NCBI GenBank assembly: GCA_018701055.1
Contig: JABIUH010000286.1
Span: 1-5,123 of the forward strand
DNA length: 5,123 nt
Source: Woeseia sp.
GTDB lineage: Bacteria; Pseudomonadota; Gammaproteobacteria; Steroidobacterales; Woeseiaceae
Direction of reading: 5' to 3'
The stretch's first letter is position 1. Every line of letters begins with the position of its first letter. Of this stretch, positions 1-4,811 are shown piece by piece. A program made the position numbers and the translations under genes. The notes beneath the pieces were generated by a model. The model was not told where the DNA came from, did no database searches, and saw only the letters and a list, made by a program, of their open reading frames with translations.

Positions 1-1
1 A

Positions 2-895
2 GACGGTGATACCTGGGCCATCATCGACACAGGGGTCGGGATCGATCAATGCAAAGATATTTGGAAAGAAACGTTTGTGACGGCGTTGCACGATCGCCCC
101 GTGAGTCGGATTTTCGTAACCCACTTACACCCTGATCACGTTGGATGCGCTGGATGGCTTTCGCGACATTTCAACGCGCCATTGTGGATGAGTCGCGAAG
201 AATACCTACTCGCGAGAATTCTGGTCGCCGATACTGGCCGAGAAACGCCAAACGCGGGTAATCGTTTCTATACGGCAGCCGGTTTCGCACCGAACCAGCT
301 AAGCCATTATCAAAAAATGTTCGGCTTCTTCGGCAAGTTTGTTACGCCGCTGCCTGAATCCTATCGGCGCCTTCAGCACGGAGACCAAATCGACATTGGC
401 GAATATCAATGGAAAATAGTCGTCGGCAATGGTCATTCCCCGGAACACGCATGCTTTTACAATGATAAGCATAATTTGCTGATCGCCGGTGACCAGCTCT
501 TACCGACAATCTCATCGAACGTCAGTGTTTTTCCGACTGAACCCGATGCTGATCCGCTCGATGATTGGCTCTCATCCTTGCAGATGCTCAAAGACAACAT
601 CCCTGCAGACGTACTCGTATTTCCAGCGCACGGCAAACCGTTTCGTGGAGCGCACATTCGTATCGACGCTCTGATTGCAGAACATCACGATTCGCTGGAG
701 AAACTACATTCAACCTGTCATGAGCCCAAACGAGCAATCGATGTATTTGAGGCTTTGTTCAAAACCAAGATCAACGATAAGAATCTGATCATGGCAACTG
801 GCGAGTCGATCGCCCATTTAAGTTATCTCTGCAAGCAAGGACGCCTGGCAGTCACTCAGGATGACAATGGCGTCGATTGGTATGTCCAAGCGTAA
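2..895 (+). CDS. MBL-fold metallo-hydrolase, 5'-truncated by the window edge
   Basis: The reading frame is open from the first bases (DGDTWAIIDTGVG, a typical early strand of the MBL fold), so the GTG at 77 is internal and the true start lies upstream; 297 codons are visible. The metal-binding motif HLHPDH is at nt 122-139. Later ligand-like residues follow in the expected order: His in GNGHSPEH, Asp in AGDQLLP, and His in FPAHGKPF. The last roughly 70 residues look like the C-terminal helical/winged-helix extension of the GloB-like hydrolases (COG0491), ending IAHLSYL...GVDWYVQA. Family members are dinuclear metal hydrolases, mostly of thioesters, lactones or phosphoesters; the substrate cannot be told from sequence. 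It ends in tandem in-frame stops (TAA TAG) and converges on the repeat-protein gene. The fold is certain, the substrate unknown. Confidence 0.93.
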   Translation, partial: DGDTWAIIDTGVGIDQCKDIWKETFVTALHDRPVSRIFVTHLHPDHVGCAGWLSRHFNAPLWMSREEYLLARILVADTGRETPNAGNRFYTAAGFAPNQLSHYQKMFGFFGKFVTPLPESYRRLQHGDQIDIGEYQWKIVVGNGHSPEHACFYNDKHNLLIAGDQLLPTISSNVSVFPTEPDADPLDDWLSSLQMLKDNIPADVLVFPAHGKPFRGAHIRIDALIAEHHDSLEKLHSTCHEPKRAIDVFEALFKTKINDKNLIMATGESIAHLSYLCKQGRLAVTQDDNGVDWYVQA

Positions 896-905
896 TAGCG
901 GCGTG

Positions 906-936
906 AAAAAAAAGGCCACTTCAAACGAAGTGACCT
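906..936 (-). terminator. Rho-independent terminator of the repeat-protein gene
   Basis: On the minus strand a 10-bp stem (arms 927-936 and 913-922, one C-A mismatch, 4-nt loop) is followed at once by a run of eight T (complement of the A-run 906-913). It lies about 60 nt after the stop of the hendecad-repeat gene, the right place and orientation to end that transcript. On the plus strand the hairpin is followed by mixed sequence without a T-run, so it should stop MBL transcripts poorly even though it starts about 18 nt after that gene's first stop codon. Confidence 0.85.
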
Positions 937-995
937 CTTGTGGTCCGGCACTTACAGCGCCTCTGACCGGGAATCATCTCATCGGACGATACCGC

Positions 996-1538
996 TTAGT
1001 TGTTTCGTCGACGATTAACTCGCTGGCCGCGTTGATCATGACGTCGGTCAATTCGATTGCCACGATGGCCCATACGACGATCGATGCGGTCGCCTTTTTT
1101 GTCCAGGCGTCGATCAATCCGGTCACCCCTGTTATCCAGTCGTCTATTGACCCGGTCACCCTTTTTGTCCAGTCGTCGATCGATGCGATCACCCTTTCTA
1201 TCCAATCGATCTGAAAGACCATCGCGACCGGCATCAGCCGCTCGATCAGACCGACGATCGAGTCGATCGTTGATGCGATCGCCTTTGTCGTCCAGGCGGT
1301 CATCAACGCGATCACCGCGGTTGTCCAGTCGGTCATTGATGCGGTCACCCCGATTGTCTAAACGATCATCAATTCGATCTCCACGATCATCCAGCCGGTC
1401 TTCAATGCGGTCACCACGCTGATCGATGCGGTCGCCGGCAGCGGTGGTTTCATCAGCTAAAACCGTGCCGCTAAACAATGCCGCGCTGGCAACAATCATT
1501 AAGACTTTGGCGTTGTTCCATGCATTTACTGTTTTCAT
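996..1538 (-). CDS. Exported hendecad (11-residue) Asp/Arg repeat protein, function unknown
   Basis: 180 aa. The start is the ATG at 1538: GGAGAA sits 5 nt upstream (1544-1549), and this start gives a proper Sec signal peptide (Lys2 and Lys11, hydrophobic core VLMIVASAALFSGTVL, likely cleavage after Ala28 in VLA|DE). A longer frame begins at 1631 but buries the signal. The mature 152 residues hold about 43 Arg and 39 Asp, with no Cys, Pro or aromatic residue. They consist of 11-residue repeats of consensus RGDRIDDRLDN: block 1 at residues 41-95 (five units), an irregular segment at 96-114, and block 2 at 115-180 (six units, RGDRIDRRLDK type). Ile/Val and Leu are spaced 4 and 7 apart, as in hendecad amphipathic helices. 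The protein should be periplasmic or envelope-associated. I do not recognise a characterised family; group-3 LEA proteins and hendecad coiled coils are analogies only. It is monocistronic, with its own terminator. Confidence 0.85.
   Translation of the reverse strand: MKTVNAWNNAKVLMIVASAALFSGTVLADETTAAGDRIDQRGDRIEDRLDDRGDRIDDRLDNRGDRINDRLDNRGDRVDDRLDDKGDRINDRLDRRSDRAADAGRDGLSDRLDRKGDRIDRRLDKKGDRVNRRLDNRGDRIDRRLDKKGDRIDRRMGHRGNRIDRRHDQRGQRVNRRRNN
999..1196 (-). repeat. Six tandem 33-bp units, repeat block 2 (basic)
   Basis: This stretch encodes residues 115-180 of the repeat protein as six units of 33 bp (11 codons each). Units are of the KGDRIDRRLDK type and decay toward the C-terminus, where Gly-Asp becomes Gly-Asn and then Gly-Gln, and Leu becomes Met, His and Arg. 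Net charge by residue count is about +15, ending in three Arg and two Asn. The period is a multiple of three, which keeps several other frames open through the region. Confidence 0.85.
1254..1418 (-). repeat. Five tandem 33-bp units, repeat block 1 (slightly acidic)
   Basis: This stretch encodes residues 41-95 as five units of 33 bp, of the RGDRIDDRLDN type, with net charge about -4 by residue count. A shorter 7-residue lead-in unit (GDRIDQR, residues 35-41) precedes it, and a degenerate sixth unit (RSDRA) runs into the irregular 19-codon segment at nt 1197-1253 that separates it from block 2. Confidence 0.85.
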
Positions 1539-1609
1539 GTCCGTTCTCCGTGTTCCATACGAATTTGTCTTGTCTGCAGCTTTAACGCGCTGGAGTGCAG
1601 CAGGTTGAC

Positions 1610-1654
1610 ATCCTGCAGGATCGATTGGCACGTTATGTTTAATTGGCCTGCAGG
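1610..1654. promoter_or_regulatory. Paired CCTGCAGG palindromes in the divergent intergenic region
   Basis: Between the start of the repeat gene (1538) and the likely transporter start (1701) lie two copies of the 8-bp palindrome CCTGCAGG, at 1612-1619 and 1647-1654, with centres 35 bp apart. The first extends to a perfect 12-bp palindrome, 1610-1621. A third CTGCAG core is at 1574-1579. They may be binding sites for a dimeric regulator of one or both divergent genes. This rests on symmetry and position only. Confidence 0.25.
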
Positions 1655-1687
1655 TGAACGTTCTGGCAAGCTGGCAACTTACCTTTC

Positions 1688-1694
1688 AAGGGGA
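1688..1694 (+). promoter_or_regulatory. Ribosome binding site choosing the TTG start at 1701
   Basis: The purine run AAGGGGA pairs well with the 16S anti-SD sequence (one G-U pair) and stands 6 nt before the in-frame TTG at 1701. No comparable site precedes the other candidates: TTG 1605 has none, and ATG 1635 has only AGGA about 14 nt upstream. This site is why the transporter is called from 1701. Confidence 0.6.
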
Positions 1695-1700
1695 ATAACT

Positions 1701-3005
1701 TTGGCGGCAACGGAATCCGTAGTGCCATCAGGTGACATAGACGCCACCTACAGGAAACACCGGATCCGGGTGATGCTCGCCATTACGCTCGGGTATGGCT
1801 TCATCTATACCTGCCGGCTGGGATTGTCGATTGTCAAAAAGCCCCTAATCGATGAGGGCATATTCAGCGTGGAGGAACTCGCGCTGATTGGTACCGCGTT
1901 TTTTTACGCATACGCGCTTGGTAAGTTCTTCAACGGCTTTCTCGCTGATCATTTTCGTCCGCGCGCTTTCTTTTCTGTCAGTATTTTCATGGCAGCCATT
2001 GTCAATTTGTTTATGGGTTGGTCGACACTCTTGTGGGTATCTATCGGACTCTGGGCGCTCAACGGCTGGTTCCAGGGAATGGCAGCGCCCTCCGCCGTTG
2101 TATCCATCACCAACTGGTTCAGCCTGAAAGAACGTGGCAGGCGATACGGCCTCTGGAACGCGTCGCATTCAATTGGCGAGGGTCTGACGTTCTATGTCAT
2201 TGCCGTTGTTGTCTCGATGGCCGGCTGGCGCTACGGATTTATCTTGCCGGGCATTCTTTGTCTGCTCGTATCGGTCTGGGTTTACGCCTTTTTGCAAAAT
2301 GATCCGACGACCATTGGATTACGCAGTATTAACCAATGGTCCGGCGAAGAGAGAGAAGAAAAGCAGCAGGCGGCAACCTGGCAAACGCAAAAGGTTGTGT
2401 TTGGTATCCGGGCAATGTGGGTCGTCGCGATTTCGAGCGGACTCATGTACGTCACACGTTACGCAATCAATAGCTGGGGCGTACTCTATCTGCAAGAAAT
2501 GCGTGGCTATTCGCTTGTCGAAGCAGGAACGTTCATTGCCGTCAATACTATCGCCGGCATTGTAGGCTCCATTATCTTCGGTTATATGTCCGACAAGCTG
2601 TTTGACGCGCGTCGGCCGCCCGTCAACCTTATTTTTGCGGTCGTCGAAGTAGTAGCGTTGCTACTAATATTTTATGGACCGCAGAACGGCTACGTTCTGG
2701 CATTCGCATTCGTTTTGTACGGTGCCGGCCTAAGTGGATTGATGGCGTCCATCGGTGGCTTGTTCGGTGTGGACATTTCACCGCGCGGTGCGGCAGGCGC
2801 CGCGATGGGATTTGTCGGCGTATTTAGCTACATAGGTGCCGGCACCCAGGAAATAGTCAGCGGCAAACTGATTGAACAGGGCGTCACTATCATCGACGGT
2901 GTCCGTCACTACAACTTCGACACGCCAATTCTATTTTGGATTAGCTGCTCAATTCTTTCAATGCTACTGGCGGCAACTCTGTGGAACACCAAGATTCGCG
3001 ATTGA
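1701..3005 (+). CDS. MFS transporter, organophosphate:phosphate antiporter (OPA/GlpT-UhpC-like) family
   Basis: 434 aa from TTG 1701, close to the usual size of GlpT/UhpT/UhpC. It is an inner-membrane protein with the hydrophobic pattern of a 12-helix MFS carrier and a charged central loop (QWSGEEREEKQQ). OPA hallmarks are visible: helix 1 reads YGFIYTCRLGLSIVKKPL, with Arg39 in the place of GlpT Arg45; helix 7 reads YVTRYAINSWGVLYLQE, with Arg253 matching GlpT Arg269. Those two arginines bind the substrate phosphate in GlpT. The MFS loop motif appears in both halves (GFLADHFRPR, residues 79-88; GYMSDKLFDARR). The family exchanges sugar phosphates, glycerol-3-phosphate or phosphoglycerates for inorganic phosphate; UhpC members act as sensors. 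Which applies here cannot be decided. The 3' end overlaps the HAD gene by 25 nt, indicating an operon. Alternative starts are ATG 1635 and TTG 1605, which would add 22 or 32 residues with no family-like content. Confidence 0.9.
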   Translation: MAATESVVPSGDIDATYRKHRIRVMLAITLGYGFIYTCRLGLSIVKKPLIDEGIFSVEELALIGTAFFYAYALGKFFNGFLADHFRPRAFFSVSIFMAAIVNLFMGWSTLLWVSIGLWALNGWFQGMAAPSAVVSITNWFSLKERGRRYGLWNASHSIGEGLTFYVIAVVVSMAGWRYGFILPGILCLLVSVWVYAFLQNDPTTIGLRSINQWSGEEREEKQQAATWQTQKVVFGIRAMWVVAISSGLMYVTRYAINSWGVLYLQEMRGYSLVEAGTFIAVNTIAGIVGSIIFGYMSDKLFDARRPPVNLIFAVVEVVALLLIFYGPQNGYVLAFAFVLYGAGLSGLMASIGGLFGVDISPRGAAGAAMGFVGVFSYIGAGTQEIVSGKLIEQGVTIIDGVRHYNFDTPILFWISCSILSMLLAATLWNTKIRD

Positions 3006-3592
3006 AGGTTCTGCTATTCGACTTAGGCGGCGTGCTGCTCCGGTTGAATAGTCCGGCCGACATCTTCGGCTTGCAGATGAGTGAGGAAGAGTTCTTACAG
3101 CTCTGGATTCACTCTCCAAGTGTGCGCCAGTATGAATGCGGCTCAATCGATGCAGAAACCTTCGCCGAAAAAGTAATCTCGGAAGTAGGTTTGCCGTATG
3201 ACGCGGCAGAGTTTCTGGGCCGATTTAAAGCCTGGCCAGGCGAAATCAACCCGGGAATTTCGGAGCTACTCGAGCGCATCCCTGCCGCGTATTCGACTGC
3301 CCTGCTCTCTAACACCAACGCGATTCATTGGCAGCAACCGGGCGTCGCGTCTATTTTGGAAAAGCACCTTGACAGGTTGTTTCTGTCCTTCGCGACGGGG
3401 TTTATTAAACCGGATGCAGATGCATATGAATATGCACGCGCGGCATTTCGTTGCACTCGCGAAGAAATCGCATTCTTTGACGACAACCCGACGAACGTCG
3501 ATGCCGCAAATTCCCTTGGCTATAACGCCTACCTAACGCGCGGCGTAGCTGAGCTAGAGGATGCTCTCGAGAAGCTACAAGTTCTCGAGTAG
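2981..3592 (+). CDS. HAD-superfamily phosphatase (YihX-like, COG1011)
   Basis: 203 aa, near the length of E. coli YihX. All four HAD motifs are present: nucleophile Asp14 in LLFDLGGVLL, motif II Ser110 in LLSNTN, motif III Lys143 in GFIKPD, and motif IV Asp167-Asp168 in AFFDDNP. The second Asp of the usual DxD is Gly (DLGG), as in YihX and the HAD-like N-domain of epoxide hydrolases, so this is a known variant and not a defect. The cap is small and helical (residues about 24-95). The likely role is a cytoplasmic phosphatase for a sugar phosphate or similar small molecule. The GTG start at 2981 overlaps the transporter by 25 nt; an alternative TTG at 3002 would overlap its stop as TTGA and remove seven residues. 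Neither start has a strong SD, which suggests coupled translation with the transporter. Confidence 0.92.
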   Translation: MEHQDSRLKVLLFDLGGVLLRLNSPADIFGLQMSEEEFLQLWIHSPSVRQYECGSIDAETFAEKVISEVGLPYDAAEFLGRFKAWPGEINPGISELLERIPAAYSTALLSNTNAIHWQQPGVASILEKHLDRLFLSFATGFIKPDADAYEYARAAFRCTREEIAFFDDNPTNVDAANSLGYNAYLTRGVAELEDALEKLQVLE

Positions 3593-3595
3593 AAC

Positions 3596-3622
3596 GTGGC
3601 AGCGTCAGAGCGACACTGCCAC
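3596..3622. terminator. Strong hairpin just after the HAD gene; possible terminator or 3'-end stabiliser
   Basis: GTGGCAG (3596-3602) pairs perfectly with CTGCCAC (3616-3622). After one C-A mismatch the stem continues with three more pairs (GTC/GAC) around a 5-nt loop. It begins 3 nt after the HAD stop codon. No T-run follows on either strand, so it is not a standard Rho-independent terminator. It may mark the end of the transporter-phosphatase transcript or protect it from exonucleases. A smaller hairpin (GTTCT/AGAAC, 3581-3595) abuts it. Confidence 0.4.
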
Positions 3623-3629
3623 AGGCAAA

Positions 3630-4142
3630 CTATACGTCTACGACTTGGGCGTCAGCTGCATTTTTACCAACGCTTGCAATTCCATTGTCGCAACCAGACT
3701 CGGATTCATCACTTTGGCGGGTACCGATGTGGTCATAGTGCGTATGCGAGTTCAGGACAACAATGTCGAGATCGGTCAACTGGCCCACAACGTTCCGACT
3801 ATTTCCGATGCCAAGGCCTGTATCAAACATCAGGGCGAAATCGTTTCCCACAAACAAAAACGAAATCACCTCCTCGAATTGTCCGGGCTCATAGATGGCC
3901 TAAATTTCGTCATCGATTCGATAAACCTCAAACCAATCGTCACTGATCGCAACTTTGTCGAAAGCACCCCATTCGGACCTGGGAAGCGAGTCCCACCAGT
4001 TGTCTTTATTAACGCCGCGATTTTGAACTTGATCATTGTCGGCGATCGGTGGATCGCCGTCGCTTGAATTAACCGTACCTGACAGACCATCACATGCAAC
4101 ACAAATAAGGCTCGCTAAAACAACTGCCAATAATCCAACCAT
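3630..4142 (-). pseudogene. Broken 5' part of an MBL-fold hydrolase gene with a lipoprotein-like leader
   Basis: The start at ATG 4142 is supported by GGAGAA 5 nt upstream. The protein opens with a hydrophobic leader (MVGLLAVVLASLICVAC) with Cys at 14 and 17, a poor lipobox. It reads on as an MBL-type N-terminus (WFEVYRIDDEI) to an amber codon, TAG at 3900-3902, where relatives have Tyr. Translation in the same frame after that codon still reads as good MBL sequence: AIYEPGQFEEVISFLFVG, then LMFDTGLGIG, then the metal motif HTHYDHIG. Straight after that motif the similarity stops, and the frame ends at 3630 with unrelated residues (80 codons before the amber, 89 after). The usual second half, with the remaining metal ligands, is absent. 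A disabling point mutation plus a 3' truncation explains this best. Sequencing error or amber readthrough could explain the TAG, but not the missing half. Confidence 0.8.
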
Positions 4143-4167
4143 TCCATTTCTCCGATCGAGAATTCAA

Positions 4168-4198
4168 ATTCTATCCCGAGAGCGCGAATCCATGTCCC
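4168..4198 (-). promoter_or_regulatory. Possible promoter of the broken MBL gene
   Basis: On the minus strand TAGAAT (4173-4168, five of six matches to the -10 consensus) is preceded after 19 bp by GGGACA (4198-4193, four of six to the -35). Transcription would begin about 20 nt before the ATG at 4142, leaving room for the SD. The spacing is longer than ideal. The -10 overlaps the inverted repeat GAATT-ca-AATTC (4160-4171). Confidence 0.25.
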
Positions 4199-4250
4199 AG
4201 AATCGCAGGTCTTCTTTGCATACAAAAGCTGCTGCGTTGATACTCGTGTC

Positions 4251-4811
4251 ATGTTGCGCTGGATAGCTACACGATTAATACGAGCAACCGGATGGACCGC
4301 TGTCGGTGGCATCCCGGATGTACCGCGCGCGGTGCTTATTGCTGCGCCGCACACATCGAACTGGGATGGTTTTTGGCTTCTGGTATACAAAATCTCGATG
4401 GAGGCCGACGTTCGCTTTCTGGCTAAACACACTCTTTTCTGGTGGCCACTTGGGCCGATTCTCATCGCATTGGGTGCCTTACCGATTGACCGCGACGATC
4501 CGGCCGCAATTGTGTCGCAGCTTATCGCAGCTTTTAAAAACGAAGATCAACTGTTCCTGGCACTAGCACCAGAGGGCACGCGCAAATGGAGGCCGTATTG
4601 GAAGACCGGATTCTATCGAATAGCGGAGGCTGCCGGAGTGCCGATAGTGCTCGCGTTCATTGACTACAAAACGAAGCGAATGGGCATTGGAAAAACATTG
4701 CCTTTAGGGCAATCGGAGCAAGAAACTTTGGATGAACTGAGAGGTTTCTACACACCTTTGGTGGGGGCGAGGCCAGCATTGCAGAGCCCGATAAAGTTCC
4801 CGCCGGAGTAA
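4251..4811 (+). CDS. PlsC-type glycerophospholipid acyltransferase family protein
   Basis: 186 aa. The acyltransferase blocks are in order: block I HTSNWD (His34 to Asp39, the catalytic H-x4-D), block II FLAKHTLFWWPLGPIL continuing to GALPIDR (residues 56-81), and block III APEGTR (106-111). This matches the short 1-acyl-glycerol-3-phosphate acyltransferase-like proteins (COG0204) that lack long membrane helices. It is probably a peripheral inner-membrane protein moving an acyl chain to a lysophospholipid or other acceptor; it need not be the essential PlsC, so no symbol is given. The ATG at 4251 gives the usual N-terminus (MLRWIATRLIRATGW), but I see no good SD before it. It is divergent from the broken MBL gene, and its TAA abuts the TAA of the convergent receptor gene. 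Confidence 0.92.
   Translation: MLRWIATRLIRATGWTAVGGIPDVPRAVLIAAPHTSNWDGFWLLVYKISMEADVRFLAKHTLFWWPLGPILIALGALPIDRDDPAAIVSQLIAAFKNEDQLFLALAPEGTRKWRPYWKTGFYRIAEAAGVPIVLAFIDYKTKRMGIGKTLPLGQSEQETLDELRGFYTPLVGARPALQSPIKFPPE

Noticed and set aside
999..1418. CRISPR-like array of 33-bp repeats
   Set aside because: The units are contiguous with no unique spacers and translate as a regular peptide repeat.
1254..1418. Repeated RGD tripeptides suggesting integrin binding
   Set aside because: They follow from the repeat consensus, are replaced by KGD in many units, and nothing suggests a host-associated adhesin.
861..1422. Several other long frames across the repeat region on both strands
   Set aside because: The 33-bp period is a multiple of three, so any frame lacking a stop in one unit stays open through all units. 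None has an SD, a signal peptide or a sensible composition; only the minus frame from 1538 has all three.
1605..1643. Sigma-70 promoter built on the perfect TTGACA at 1605
   Set aside because: No acceptable -10 lies 16-19 bp downstream; the better -10-like hexamers (TATGTT, TTTAAT) are 23-27 bp away.
1663..1678. Tandem CTGGCAAG/CTGGCAAC near the transporter start
   Set aside because: Only two imperfect 8-bp copies; too short to separate from chance.
3561..4067. 168-codon plus-strand frame opposite the broken MBL gene
   Set aside because: It starts inside the HAD gene, has no SD and no family features, and lies antisense to sequence that clearly encodes the MBL motifs on the minus strand.
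4115..4465. 116-codon minus-strand frame across the divergent region and acyltransferase start
   Set aside because: It is antisense to conserved acyltransferase motifs, with no recognisable domain or SD.
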